The notes below the pieces were generated by a model. That model had not been told where the DNA came from. It saw nothing but the letters and a program-made list of their open reading frames with translations, and searched no databases. A stretch of DNA of 64,000 nt, taken from Bacillota bacterium (GTDB lineage: Bacteria; Bacillota; SHA-98; Ch115; JABLXJ01). The stretch is taken from NCBI GenBank assembly GCA_013178125.1, contig JABLXJ010000001.1, positions 186,001 through 250,000 of the forward strand, read 5' to 3'. Positions 42,727 to 51,790 of this stretch are shown here, in pieces. Within the stretch, counting starts at the first letter, position 1; each line of letters begins with the position of its first letter. Made by a program: the position numbers and the translations under genes.

Positions 42727-44115
42727 GTGCGAGCGGGATCAGTGAGAACAATACCTGAAAGGTGTAAAGCCTGCGGTTCATGCGTGAGCGCATGCCCGAG
42801 TGGGGCGGTAGCTCTCGTTGGCCAGAGGGCGGTGGTTGATGGCTCGAGGTGCGAGGCATGCGGCAGGTGCATAGCGGCCTGCCCGAACAAGGCAAAAAAG
42901 ATGGCCTTCCCTAATCCTGCGCCCGAGGACATCCGGAAGGCTCTTTCCCTCATGGGGAGGCTCGAAGCCAGGGACCAGCTTGATTGCGGGGCCTGTGGCT
43001 TCGCAACCTGTTGGGAAAAGGCCATATCCGTTCTGAGGGGATTGAGCTTGCCAGATGCCTGCCTGCCCTACGCCATTTCGGAGCGACAGAATACGACCCG
43101 GGCCGGGGCTTCCAGGCCGGGAGAGGGGGCCATGGGCGAGGTGGGATCAGGCTTCGATTCTGATGCATCAATCGTGGCTTATAGCGTGGAAATGGGCAAA
43201 GTCCTTCAGCTTGCGGATAAGGTGGCCAGCGTTAGCTCTACTGTGCTGGTGCTCGGCGAATCGGGCACCGGCAAGGAGGTTGTAGCAAGGTATATTCACC
43301 GGACAGGTTGCCGCAAGGCAGGGCCCTTCATCAAGATCAATTGCGGCGCCATACCCGAAACCCTGCTGGAGTCGGAGCTATTTGGTTACGAGACGGGTGC
43401 GTTTACAGGCGCGAAACGCGAGGGCAAGCCTGGCATGATCGAGCTTGCCACAGGTGGCACCCTTTTCCTGGACGAGATCTCGGAGCTCCCCGTCAACCTC
43501 CAGGTCAAGCTCCTGCAGGTGATCCAGGAGAGACAGCTCGTCCGGATCGGGGGTATCAGGCCTATAGAAGTTGACATCCGTATTATCGCTGCAACCAACC
43601 GTGACATCCAGGCTATGGTGCGTGAGGGAACCTTCAGGGCTGACCTGTTTTACCGGCTGAATGTCGTGCCGGTCAGGGTCCCGCCGCTCCGTGAACGCAG
43701 GGATGATATCGTGCCCCTTATATATCATTTTCTTAAAAGGTTTAACCGGAAATACCAGCGGGATATATGCGTATCAGAAGAGGCCAAGAACCTGATGCTG
43801 GCATATGATTGGCCCGGCAATGTGCGCGAGCTGGAGAACCTCATGGAGCGGCTGGTGGTCACCATCGATGCGCCGGCCATCCTGCCGTGCCACCTGCCCG
43901 ATGAGATACAGGGAGAGGGGAGGGGGAGTGCCGAGCCCTGCGAGGGAACGGTCTATGTCAGGGGAATCCTGCCCCTCAAGGAGGCGACGGAAGAGGTTGA
44001 GCGCCAGATAATCGCCAGGGCGCTGGAGAGGAATGAAAGCACTTACCAGATCGCAAAGCTGCTGGGCGTCAACCAGTCGACGGTGGTGCGCAAGATCCAG
44101 AAGTATGCCAGGTGA
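42727..44115 (+). CDS. Sigma-54-dependent activator with ferredoxin and Fe-S sensor domains
   Basis: A 462-residue enhancer-binding protein. Residues about 8-60 form a 2[4Fe-4S] ferredoxin domain (CKACGSCVSACPSGAV, CEACGRCIAACPNKA). Residues about 75-115 are a four-Cys Fe-S domain of the PF04060 type (LDCGACGFATCWEKA, LPDACLPY). The AAA+ domain follows: GESGTGKEVVARYIH, the sigma-54 contact loop ETGAFTGAK, Walker B GGTLFLDEISEL, and RLNVVPVRVPPLRER. It ends in a Fis-type helix-turn-helix (STYQIAKLLGVNQSTVVRKI). The start is GTG 42727 after GGGGGAG; TTG 42697 is an alternative. Adjacent to a sigma-54 promoter and hydrogenase genes, it is a probable redox-sensing hydrogenase regulator. Confidence 0.92.
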   Translation: MRAGSVRTIPERCKACGSCVSACPSGAVALVGQRAVVDGSRCEACGRCIAACPNKAKKMAFPNPAPEDIRKALSLMGRLEARDQLDCGACGFATCWEKAISVLRGLSLPDACLPYAISERQNTTRAGASRPGEGAMGEVGSGFDSDASIVAYSVEMGKVLQLADKVASVSSTVLVLGESGTGKEVVARYIHRTGCRKAGPFIKINCGAIPETLLESELFGYETGAFTGAKREGKPGMIELATGGTLFLDEISELPVNLQVKLLQVIQERQLVRIGGIRPIEVDIRIIAATNRDIQAMVREGTFRADLFYRLNVVPVRVPPLRERRDDIVPLIYHFLKRFNRKYQRDICVSEEAKNLMLAYDWPGNVRELENLMERLVVTIDAPAILPCHLPDEIQGEGRGSAEPCEGTVYVRGILPLKEATEEVERQIIARALERNESTYQIAKLLGVNQSTVVRKIQKYAR

Positions 44116-44329
44116 ATCAGACCGCCTGGACAACTTCGCCTGGATAGCCTGGCCTGTGGTAGGGGGAGGCGGGATAATGCATTCTTGCATTTTTAATGCA
44201 CTGGGACATTGCCGGGGTCCGGCCCTGCCGGCTGGGGCGAAGTAGGACCGGGAAGGCTGCGTAATGCATATCAGCATCACGAAGGGGGAAGGGGCTGGCC
44301 CCTTGAGCACCCTGCCGCGAGATCCAGTG

Positions 44330-44359
44330 GAATCCTTGTGAAGGAATTCACAAGGATTC
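44330..44359. promoter_or_regulatory. 13-bp inverted repeat, probable activator site
   Basis: GAATCCTTGTGAA at 44330-44342 and its exact inverted copy TTCACAAGGATTC at 44347-44359 with a 4-base spacer. Its centre is about 80 bases before the expected start of the sigma-54 promoter, a usual place for an enhancer-binding protein site. No T run follows, so a terminator is less likely. Confidence 0.7.
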
Positions 44360-44399
44360 TGCGTTTCTACAGGTTGTCCTGGTCGCCCCCATGCCAACC

Positions 44400-44414
44400 T
44401 GGCATATTCCTTGC
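44400..44414 (+). promoter_or_regulatory. Sigma-54 (-24/-12) promoter of the hydrogenase operon
   Basis: TGGCATATTCCTTGC matches the consensus TGGCAC-N5-TTGC, with GG and GC exactly 10 bases apart. Transcription would start near 44426, about 70 bases before the first hyd gene. The gene immediately upstream encodes a sigma-54 activator. The rest of the 381-base gap 44116-44496 holds only the inverted repeat at 44330. Confidence 0.85.
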
Positions 44415-44496
44415 GTAATGAAAAGGGTGAGACTATGCGGACCTCTGGCTTTGCGGATTATTCAGGCAATCTATCAGGTAGGAGGGTTTGATCTAC

Positions 44497-44991
44497 ATGG
44501 CGTGCGAGGAGTGCAGGTGTTCAGAAGGGATCACGCAGGAGCAGTGGGGGAAGCTCGATGAGATCATTGCAAAACACAGGGGGAGACAGGGGGCGCTGAT
44601 TCAAGTATTACATGAAGCTCAGGAATCAATCGGCTACCTGCCCAGGGAGGTCCAGGTGCGGGTGGCCGAGGGCCTCGATATCCCCCTCAGCGAGGTTTAC
44701 AGTGTTGCAACCTTTTACGCCCTTTTTTCCCTGAAGCCCAAGGGGCGCCACCAGCTAAATGTCTGCAAGGGGACGGCGTGTTATGTCCGGGGTGCTGACA
44801 GGATCCTTGAAAAGCTTGAAGACACGCTTGGCATTAAAGAGGGCGATACGACAAGTGACGGGAAGTTCTCCATTGAAGTTGTACGATGCATGGGGGCGTG
44901 CGGCCTCGGGCCTGTTATAAGGGTGGATGATGATATCTATGCCAGGTTGAAGCCGGATAAGGTCCCGGAGATTCTCAAGAAATACGAATAG
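44497..44991 (+). CDS. hydC: NuoE-like [2Fe-2S] subunit of bifurcating hydrogenase
   Basis: A 164-residue thioredoxin-like [2Fe-2S] protein related to complex I NuoE and HydC of trimeric bifurcating hydrogenases. Four cysteine ligands are present: NVCKGTACYVRGAD (C-x4-C) and VRCMGACGLGPV (C-x3-C), after the helical N-terminal part ALIQVLHEAQESIGYLP and VYSVATFYALF. It transfers electrons within the flavin subunit complex. I start at ATG 44497, ten bases after TAGGAGGG; the in-frame TTG at 44488 is too near the ribosome site. First gene behind the sigma-54 promoter. Confidence 0.93.
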   Translation: MACEECRCSEGITQEQWGKLDEIIAKHRGRQGALIQVLHEAQESIGYLPREVQVRVAEGLDIPLSEVYSVATFYALFSLKPKGRHQLNVCKGTACYVRGADRILEKLEDTLGIKEGDTTSDGKFSIEVVRCMGACGLGPVIRVDDDIYARLKPDKVPEILKKYE

Positions 44992-45163
44992 GGGGCATAA
45001 AGCGGGGCGGCGATAGGCAGCGATGCGATACACGAGCCAGGGCAGGAAGAGCCAGCGTTGACGAGAGCCAGCTCAGCTGGGCCGGTTTGGTGCCTTTAAG
45101 GCAGGAAAAAGGCAAGGAATAAGGCAGCAATCCTCCAGACAGAACAATTTGGGGGTGTGATCC

Positions 45164-45646
45164 ATGTCAGGGTCTGTGCGGCGTATCAAGTCTCTCGAGG
45201 AGCTCAGGATCATCAAGGAAAAGGCCCGGAGGTCAATGGGGGTTGTGGCGGGCTGGCCGTCTGTGGTGGGGCCGGAACAGAGGACGCTCCATGGCGGCAC
45301 CAGCAGCACCAGCGGCGCCCCGGCGGCCAGGCCGGGTCGCGCCGGGACCAGGGTTACAATCCGGCTCGGCTCGTGCAGCATAGCGATGGGCGCAGACAGG
45401 GTGCTGAAGGCGATTGTCAAAGAGCTCTATAGCAGGGGTATCTGGGATGTATCGGTGAAGAAGACGGGGTGCCCCGGACTATGCGAGGGGGAGCCCTTTG
45501 TGGATGTGGAGCGGCCCGGCTGCCCCAGGGCCACCTACGCCTATGTGACCCCCGATATGGCCCGTCGCATAGTCGCCCAGCACATCGTGAATGGTTCAAT
45601 TGTTTCAGAATGGCTGGTTCAAAACACCCCTCTCGCGGGGGAATGA
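45164..45646 (+). CDS. Thioredoxin-like [2Fe-2S] ferredoxin-related protein
   Basis: A 160-residue protein whose C-terminal two-thirds resemble the thioredoxin-like ferredoxin domain at the start of NuoF/HydB. TGCPGLCEGEPFVDVERPG supplies the C-x3-C pair, but the other pair is incomplete: LGSCSIAMGADRV has one Cys where the family usually has C-x4-C. So only three of four expected ligands are visible, though another residue could fill in. A Ser/Gly/Ala/Pro-rich stretch at about residues 45-65 (GGTSSTSGAPAARPG) separates a short helical N-terminus from the domain. Similar small proteins occur in hydrogenase operons. Function uncertain; possibly an electron carrier or structural subunit. Confidence 0.75.
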   Translation: MSGSVRRIKSLEELRIIKEKARRSMGVVAGWPSVVGPEQRTLHGGTSSTSGAPAARPGRAGTRVTIRLGSCSIAMGADRVLKAIVKELYSRGIWDVSVKKTGCPGLCEGEPFVDVERPGCPRATYAYVTPDMARRIVAQHIVNGSIVSEWLVQNTPLAGE

Positions 45647-45688
45647 TCTATGATGGGAATTAGCGTAGACTAAGGAGGAGAGCCCTAT

Positions 45689-48600
45689 ATGGATTTCTTT
45701 AGAGCACACGTTCTTGTTTGCGGCGGGGCTGCATGCATCTCATCCGGGTGCAGGGACGTTCAGGAGGCCTTTGTTGAGGCGTTGAAGGAACACGGCCTCG
45801 ATAAGGAAATAAAGATCGTAACTACAGGGTGTATGGGGCCCTGCGACCTCGGGCCCCTGGCGATAGTGTATCCCGAGGGCGTGCTTTACCGGAAACTCAG
45901 GCCGGCGGACGCCAGGGAGATCGTTGAGGAACACCTGCTCAAGGGCCGCACGGTCAAGAGGCTTCTCTACGAGGAGCCGGCTACCGGTGAAGTTGTGCCA
46001 ACCTACAACGAGATGAGCTTTTTCAACCGCCAGGTGAGGATAGCGCTGCGCAACACCGGCAAGATCAACCCCCTCCTCATCGAGGAGTATATAGCGCTTG
46101 ACGGCTACGCGGCGCTCGCCAGGGTCCTCTCCGAGATGACGCCACAGGAGGTCATCGACGTTGTTAAACGTTCGGGCCTCAGGGGCCGCGGCGGCGGCGG
46201 ATTCCCGACCGGGCTCAAGTGGGAGTTCACGGCGAAGGCGCGCTCGGACCAGAAATACGTGGTGTGCAACGCCGATGAGGGCGACCCCGGGGCGTTCATG
46301 GACAGGAGCGTCCTGGAGGGCGACCCGCACAGCATTATAGAGGCCATGGCGATAGCGGGCTATGCCGTGGGCGCAAATCAGGGCTATATCTACGTCAGGG
46401 CTGAGTACCCCCTGGCGATAAAGCACCTGGATCACGCGATAAAGCAGGCGAGGGATTACGGGCTGCTCGGGAAGGATATCTTCGGCAAGGGCTTCGATTT
46501 TGATGTAGAGATCCGGGTGGGCGCCGGCGCCTTCGTCTGCGGCGAGGAGACCGCGCTTCTGGCTTCGATCGAGGGGCGCAGGGGTGAGCCGAGGCCGAGG
46601 CCGCCGTTCCCCGCAAATGAGGGGCTCTGGGGCAAGCCGACCCTGATCAATAACGTCGAGACATACGCCAATATCCCGGTGATAATCCTGAAGGGGCCCG
46701 AGTGGTTCGCCAGCATTGGGACTGAGAAGAGCAAGGGGACCAAGGTGTTTGCCCTGGCCGGGAAGATCAATAACACCGGCCTCGTGGAGGTTCCCATGGG
46801 GATGTCCCTCGGCGAAATCATCTTTGATATCGGCGGCGGCATCCCGGGGGGCAAGAAGTTCAAGGCGGCCCAGACCGGCGGCCCGTCCGGCGGGTGCATC
46901 CCCAAGGAGTATTTGAACGTCCCGGTGGATTATGATTCGCTCAAGGAGCTCGGAACCATCATGGGGTCGGGCGGTCTCATCATTATGGACGAGGATACGT
47001 GCATGGTGGACCTGGCCAAGTTCTTCCTGGAATTTACCCAGGACGAGTCCTGCGGTAAGTGCGCGCCGTGCCGGATCGGGACCAAGCGCATGCTCGAGAT
47101 CCTCACGCGGATAACGCGCGGTGAGGGCCGCGAAGGCGATGTCGAGCGGCTTATCAAGCTCGGGCAATGGATCAAGGAGACGGCCCTGTGCGGGCTGGGC
47201 CAGACCGCTCCGAATCCGGTGCTGACCACGATCCGCTATTTCAGGGACGAGTACGATGCGCACATACGCGACAAGAAATGCCCTGCCTCGGTGTGCGCGA
47301 GCCTATTCGAATCGGCCTGTCAAAACGCATGCCCCGCGGAGGTGGATGTGCCGCGGTATATCAGCCTGATCAGGCAGGGGAGATACGGCGAGGCGGTGGC
47401 GCTCATCAAGGAGAAGAACCCGCTGCCTGCGGTGTGCGGCAGAGTCTGCAATCACCCGTGCGAGTCGAAGTGCAGGAGGGGACAGCTCGATAGCCCCGTT
47501 GCGATTTGCGATCTCAAGCGGTTCGCTGCTGATTGGGAGCTTGAACACCCGCTCCCTGTCGAGGCTCCCACGAAGCGGAAGGGTGCCAAAGTTGCAATCA
47601 TAGGTTCCGGGCCTGCAGGCTTGTCCGCAGCGTATTACCTGGCGAAGCTCGGCTACGTCGTTACTATCTTTGAAGCCCTGCCTGTGGCGGGCGGGATGCT
47701 GGCTGTTGGGATACCCGAATACAGGCTTCCCAGGGATATCCTGCGCGCCGAGATCAGGGCCATAGAGGCGCTCGGGGTGGAGATCAGGACAGGCGTGGAG
47801 GTCGGCAGGGATATAACCCTGGACGAGATCAAGCGGCAGGGCTACGGCGCCGTATTTGTAGCGGTTGGAGCTAGCAAAGGCCAGGAGCTCGGCGTGCCGG
47901 GCGAAGACCTCGCAGGGGTGATGAATGCCCTCACGTTCCTGCGCCAGGTGAATCTCGGCCAGGAGGTGGAGGTCGGGGATAAGGTTGCTGTAATAGGTGG
48001 GGGCAATGCCGCAATCGATGCCGCGCGGACAGCATTGAGGCTTGGCGCCAGCGAGGTTCACATCATATACAGGAGGACGCGCGAGGAGATGCCCGCTGAG
48101 AAGGGTGAGATCGAGGAGGCTGGGCGCGAGGGCGTGAAGATTCATTACCTCCTCGCTCCTTCTGAGATCATCGGCAAGGATGGGCGCGTTGCGCGCATGG
48201 AATGCATCCGTATGACCCTCGGCGAGTTTGATAGGAGCGGCAGGCGGAAGCCGGTGCCTGTAGAGGGCTCGAAGTTCGTAATAGATGTGGATACTGTCAT
48301 ACCCGCTGTGAGCCAGGCCCCGGACTTGTCCTTCCTGGCGGGCCTGGAGGGCCCGGGAGGTATCGATGTCACGAAGTGGTCGACGGTCGTGGCTGACCCC
48401 CAGACGCTCGCGACCGGCGCGCCCGGGATCTTCGCGGGCGGCGATTGTGTCACAGGGCCGGATACGGTGATCCAGGCTATAGCGGCGGGGAGGAAGGCGG
48501 CAATAGCCATTGATAAGTACCTCGGGGGAGACGGTGTTATCGAGACTCACCCGGATCTCGGAAGGGAGCTCGCCGGCGAGCTTATTGAACACGAAATGGC

Positions 48601-48736
48601 AAGACGAGTACCGCGCGTCCTTCCCATTGAGAAACGGTGTTGCAATTTTGATGAAGTGGTGCTCGGGTTGACGGAGGCGGCGGCCGTCGAGGAAGCCAGC
48701 CGGTGCCTGAGATGCGATTTCAAGGAGCAGAACTGA
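45689..48736 (+). CDS. hydB: NuoF-type flavin subunit fused to a GltD/NfnB-type oxidoreductase (HydB-like)
   Basis: A 1015-residue protein. Residues about 1-95 are a thioredoxin-like [2Fe-2S] domain ([21 protein letters not shown]). Residues about 125-535 are Nuo[17 protein letters not shown] and [15 protein letters not shown] (FMN/NADH site), [12 protein letters not shown], and the [4Fe-4S] site [13 protein letters not shown]. Then, instead of the usual C-terminal ferredoxin domain, residues about 540-1000 form a GltD/NfnB module: [15 protein letters not shown] and [13 protein letters not shown] cluster ligands, FAD motif [22 protein letters not shown](P) motif [27 protein letters not shown], and [18 protein letters not shown]. 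This suggests two flavins and possible NADP(H) as well as NAD(H) coupling with H2. Confidence 0.92.
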   Translation: MDFFRAHVLVCGGAACISSGCRDVQEAFVEALKEHGLDKEIKIVTTGCMGPCDLGPLAIVYPEGVLYRKLRPADAREIVEEHLLKGRTVKRLLYEEPATGEVVPTYNEMSFFNRQVRIALRNTGKINPLLIEEYIALDGYAALARVLSEMTPQEVIDVVKRSGLRGRGGGGFPTGLKWEFTAKARSDQKYVVCNADEGDPGAFMDRSVLEGDPHSIIEAMAIAGYAVGANQGYIYVRAEYPLAIKHLDHAIKQARDYGLLGKDIFGKGFDFDVEIRVGAGAFVCGEETALLASIEGRRGEPRPRPPFPANEGLWGKPTLINNVETYANIPVIILKGPEWFASIGTEKSKGTKVFALAGKINNTGLVEVPMGMSLGEIIFDIGGGIPGGKKFKAAQTGGPSGGCIPKEYLNVPVDYDSLKELGTIMGSGGLIIMDEDTCMVDLAKFFLEFTQDESCGKCAPCRIGTKRMLEILTRITRGEGREGDVERLIKLGQWIKETALCGLGQTAPNPVLTTIRYFRDEYDAHIRDKKCPASVCASLFESACQNACPAEVDVPRYISLIRQGRYGEAVALIKEKNPLPAVCGRVCNHPCESKCRRGQLDSPVAICDLKRFAADWELEHPLPVEAPTKRKGAKVAIIGSGPAGLSAAYYLAKLGYVVTIFEALPVAGGMLAVGIPEYRLPRDILRAEIRAIEALGVEIRTGVEVGRDITLDEIKRQGYGAVFVAVGASKGQELGVPGEDLAGVMNALTFLRQVNLGQEVEVGDKVAVIGGGNAAIDAARTALRLGASEVHIIYRRTREEMPAEKGEIEEAGREGVKIHYLLAPSEIIGKDGRVARMECIRMTLGEFDRSGRRKPVPVEGSKFVIDVDTVIPAVSQAPDLSFLAGLEGPGGIDVTKWSTVVADPQTLATGAPGIFAGGDCVTGPDTVIQAIAAGRKAAIAIDKYLGGDGVIETHPDLGRELAGELIEHEMARRVPRVLPIEKRCCNFDEVVLGLTEAAAVEEASRCLRCDFKEQN

Positions 48737-48768
48737 AGTTGAAGTTGAGGACAGGAGTGTGAAATTCA

Positions 48769-50499
48769 ATGGATTTGGTGACCTTGACCATTGATGGGCA
48801 GAGAGTCCAGGTTCCCCGCGGCACCACGATACTGGAGGCTGCCGGGGCTGCTGGAGTTGATATACCCACCCTTTGTTACTTGAAGGATATAAATGTCGTC
48901 GGGTCGTGCCGCGTGTGCGTTGTTGAGGTTGAGGGGGCCAAGTCCCTGCAGGCGTCCTGCGTGACCCCGGTGGGCGAGGGAATGGTCGTGCGGACCAACA
49001 CGCCGGCCGTCAGGGAGGCCCGGAGGACAGTGCTTGAGCTGATCCTCTCCAACCACCCGTTTGAGTGCCTGACCTGCGTGCGCAACGGCAACTGCGAGCT
49101 CCAGGCGCTCGCTAACCGCTTCGGGATCCGGGATGTGGGGTACACCGGGGAGCGCGCGACCTTCGCGAGGGATGAGTCCACGCCGGCCATCGTGCGCGAT
49201 CCCAACAAGTGTATCCTCTGCAGGAGATGCATGAGCGTTTGCTCCAAGGTGCAGACGGCTTTTGCGCTGGCTCCGAATGGACGCGGCTTCAATTCCATGA
49301 TCGCACCGGCGTTCTTCGATGAGCTCTCGAATGTGGCCTGCGCTCAGTGCGGGCAGTGCGTCCTGGTGTGCCCTACGGGCGCGCTGAGCGAGAAGGATTC
49401 CACCCGGGAGGTTTGGGATGCCCTTGCTGATCCCAGGAAACACGTGGTGGTCCAGACCGCGCCAGCGGTGCGCGCGACCGTCGGGGAGGAATGCGGCCTG
49501 CCGGCGGGGACCCTCGTCACGGGTAATCTCGTGGCCGCCCTTCGCAGGCTGGGGTTCGACCGGGTCTTTGATACGGACTTCACGGCCGACCTCACGATCA
49601 TGGAGGAGGGCCACGAGCTGATAGAGCGGGTCGAGCACGGCGGCCGGCTGCCGATGATCACATCGTGCAGCCCGGGCTGGATAAAGTTCATAGAGCACTT
49701 CTACCCAGAGCTGTTGCCGCACCTCTCTACGTGCAAATCACCGCAGCAGATGTTCGGGGCGCTGGCCAAGACCTATTATGCCGAGAAGAGCGGCATCGAT
49801 CCCAAGGATATCTTCGTCGTCTCGATTATGCCATGTACCGCAAAGAAATTCGAGGCTAAACGGCCCGAGATGACCTCGAGCGGGTATCCCGACGTAGATG
49901 CGGTTCTGACCAGCCGCGAGCTGGGGCGGATGATCAGGGAGGCCGGCATAGACCTTGGAGCGATAGAGCCTGAGGATTATGACCTCCCGCTCGGCATCTC
50001 CACCGGCGCTGGGGTCATCTTCGGGGCGACAGGCGGCGTTATGGAAGCGGCCCTGCGGACGGTCTACGAGGTCGTGACTGGTAAGGAGCTTGCCAATGTT
50101 GACTTTGAGGATGTGAGGGGGCTCGCCGGCGTCAAGGAAGCCTCTGTTGACCTGGCGGGGCTTAACGCCAAGGTGGCCGTGGCGCATGGCCTTGGAAATG
50201 CGCGTAAGCTTCTGGATAAGGTGAAGAAAGGGGAGGCGCCCTACCATTTCATTGAGATCATGTGCTGCCCGGGCGGCTGCATCGGCGGTGGAGGCCAGCC
50301 CATACCGACTAATGACGAAATCCGGGCCAGGCGCATCGACGCGATCTACAGGGAGGACCGGGGGATGAAGCTCCGGAAGTCTCATGAGAACCCCGTGGTC
50401 CAGGAGCTTTACAGGGAGTTCCTGGGTAAGCCTCTTGGCCATAAGTCACATGAGCTGCTTCACACGCGATATACGGCACGCCCGAGGTATGCAGTCTGA
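48769..50499 (+). CDS. hydA: [FeFe]-hydrogenase catalytic subunit
   Basis: A 576-residue hydrogenase. The N-terminal accessory clusters are complete: a [2Fe-2S] domain (CYLKDINVVGSCRVCVVEV), the His-ligated [4Fe-4S] motif HPFECLTCVRNGNCELQ, and two [4Fe-4S] ferredoxin motifs (CILCRRCMSVCSK, CAQCGQCVLVCPTGA). H-cluster motifs are L1 TSCSPGW at 298-304 (canonical TSCCPGW), L2 MPCTAKKFE with C356, and L3 MCCPGGCIGGGGQP with C500 and C504. It is the third main subunit of the operon and needs the HydF maturase at the start of the window. The M3-type layout fits bifurcating HydABC enzymes. It ends before a strong hairpin. Confidence 0.97.
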   Translation: MDLVTLTIDGQRVQVPRGTTILEAAGAAGVDIPTLCYLKDINVVGSCRVCVVEVEGAKSLQASCVTPVGEGMVVRTNTPAVREARRTVLELILSNHPFECLTCVRNGNCELQALANRFGIRDVGYTGERATFARDESTPAIVRDPNKCILCRRCMSVCSKVQTAFALAPNGRGFNSMIAPAFFDELSNVACAQCGQCVLVCPTGALSEKDSTREVWDALADPRKHVVVQTAPAVRATVGEECGLPAGTLVTGNLVAALRRLGFDRVFDTDFTADLTIMEEGHELIERVEHGGRLPMITSCSPGWIKFIEHFYPELLPHLSTCKSPQQMFGALAKTYYAEKSGIDPKDIFVVSIMPCTAKKFEAKRPEMTSSGYPDVDAVLTSRELGRMIREAGIDLGAIEPEDYDLPLGISTGAGVIFGATGGVMEAALRTVYEVVTGKELANVDFEDVRGLAGVKEASVDLAGLNAKVAVAHGLGNARKLLDKVKKGEAPYHFIEIMCCPGGCIGGGGQPIPTNDEIRARRIDAIYREDRGMKLRKSHENPVVQELYREFLGKPLGHKSHELLHTRYTARPRYAV

Positions 50500-50584
50500 T
50501 TAGTCTTTATAGCTCACATTGGGCGGTGCACCTCTATCCCACTCCACACACATCACGTGGCAGAGTAGCAGCGGAGTATCCTGC

Positions 50585-50626
50585 GGAGGGGGGTGAGCGA
50601 GCAGACCTACTTGCTCACCCCCCTCC
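50585..50626 (+). other. Strong 14-bp hairpin after hydA
   Basis: GGAGGGGGGTGAGC at 50585-50598 pairs perfectly with GCTCACCCCCCTCC at 50613-50626 around a 14-base loop. No T run follows, so it is a weaker terminator candidate or an mRNA 3'-end stabiliser at the end of the hydrogenase operon. Confidence 0.7.
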
Positions 50627-50747
50627 CCCCGCCAGCAAAAGACCCTGCACTGCATTTTTGCCTTTGCATTTTTCCCGCCGAAGAGTTACAATCTAAACGA
50701 GACAGTCACCAGGAAACTGCCTGGTGAAAAGCTTGGGGGGCGTGGCG

Positions 50748-51584
50748 GTGAAGCGGCCAGGGTTCCCGGTTCTTGCCTTTCTTTGTTGCACATTGTTACT
50801 GTTGATCATGTCATCAGGGCTTTATTTGACTCAGTTGCCTCAGTTACCTTCATCCCGGTCAGCCCTGGTGGTTGCTGCTATTCCATATGTAGACAGGCAT
50901 GTGAATAGGGCTGAGGCGTCCTCGGGTTTCATTCTCAAACTTGCGCCCAAGCCCGGCGAGACCCTGGATTATACCGTGTTGATAAGCGAAACGCTTTATA
51001 GTGATGGGAGGAGGTCCACGACCCTCTACCGCGAGGCTATGCGGATTGAGGTCGTCCCATTTGGCGAGGACAAGTTCAAACAGACGGTATCCTGCACAGG
51101 CACCGCCACAGTTGATGGGTCCTCCGTGAGGCAGCTCTCGCCCATCAGGTACAGCATCATCAGCCGCCGGGATGGCAGGGTTCTCCAGGTTGAGGGCCTG
51201 CGCCCCTGGGATTCGCGCCTCATGGAGACGATCTGGCTCACCCAGGTTATGCTGGATAACGGCCCGGTGAAGCCGGGGGACTCGTGGGCCATCAACGAGG
51301 AAACCTACAGCACCGCTGACGGCAAGCCGTGGTTTGAGCGGCGCGAGTATATCTATAAAGGTATGGAGAATGTCGATGGCATAGACAGCTTCCGCATTGA
51401 TTTCACGATCTCCCGGAGTGGCCGCAGGTCTGACGGGTCATCCACCTACCTCGGCAAGGGTTCCTTTTATATACAGGATGGCAGAGTTTTAAAATTCGAC
51501 AGCTCAGAGGTGATTTCGGTCAGTGGCAAGGGTCAGGATAATAAGGCTATAACCATGGTGCAGGTCACCCTGAAGAAAGACTAA
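50748..51584 (+). CDS. Membrane-anchored or secreted hypothetical protein
   Basis: A protein of about 278 residues with one N-terminal hydrophobic segment (PVLAFLCCTLLLLIMSSGLY), which may act as signal anchor or uncleaved signal, followed by a beta-rich extracellular domain. It contains repeated strand-like stretches (LDYTVLISETLYSDG, RIDFTISRSGRRSDG, GSFYIQDGRVLKF). I do not recognise a named family with certainty; the layout resembles DUF-type lipoprotein-like beta domains. Start at GTG 50748 after GGGGGG; upstream GTGs at 50724 and 50742 are possible. Its end overlaps the convergent small gene by four bases. Confidence 0.6.
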   Translation: MKRPGFPVLAFLCCTLLLLIMSSGLYLTQLPQLPSSRSALVVAAIPYVDRHVNRAEASSGFILKLAPKPGETLDYTVLISETLYSDGRRSTTLYREAMRIEVVPFGEDKFKQTVSCTGTATVDGSSVRQLSPIRYSIISRRDGRVLQVEGLRPWDSRLMETIWLTQVMLDNGPVKPGDSWAINEETYSTADGKPWFERREYIYKGMENVDGIDSFRIDFTISRSGRRSDGSSTYLGKGSFYIQDGRVLKFDSSEVISVSGKGQDNKAITMVQVTLKKD

Positions 51585-51790
51585 ACAACTATTGCAACGG
51601 TCACTGTATTATTGGGATTGATTGAGACGAGGACGTCTTTTATATATTCTTTATTTACGACCTCGCCCGCTTTTTCACGTGCCAGTTCCATCACCTGGCC
51701 GATCGTCGGCGGTGAGGCAGAGCCCGAGCAGTCACCATCATTTAGGGAGAGAGTTATGAGGAGAACGCCTTTTGTCTCTGTTATACGCAT
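51581..51790 (-). CDS. Small hypothetical protein
   Basis: A 69-residue protein of alternating strand and helix character (MRITETKGVLLITLSLND, then IGQVMELAREKAGEVVNKEY, ending VSINPNNTVTVAIVV). I do not recognise a family. The ATG at 51790 follows GAGGAAGGGGG by about ten bases; the longer open frame upstream lacks a good start. It is convergent with the membrane-anchored protein. Coding status is plausible from the ribosome site and the amino-acid pattern but unproved. Confidence 0.45.
   Translation of the reverse strand: MRITETKGVLLITLSLNDGDCSGSASPPTIGQVMELAREKAGEVVNKEYIKDVLVSINPNNTVTVAIVV

Noticed and set aside
44330-44359. Inverted repeat considered as terminator of the activator gene
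   Set aside because: No T run follows, and the location about 80 bases before a sigma-54 promoter fits an activator site better.
45740-47263. 507-codon open frame on the minus strand opposite hydB
   Set aside because: It lies fully within the convincing hydB frame, has no ribosome site, and its Arg/Leu/His-rich product is typical of antisense shadows in GC-rich DNA. The same holds for 47303-48769 opposite the GltD part.
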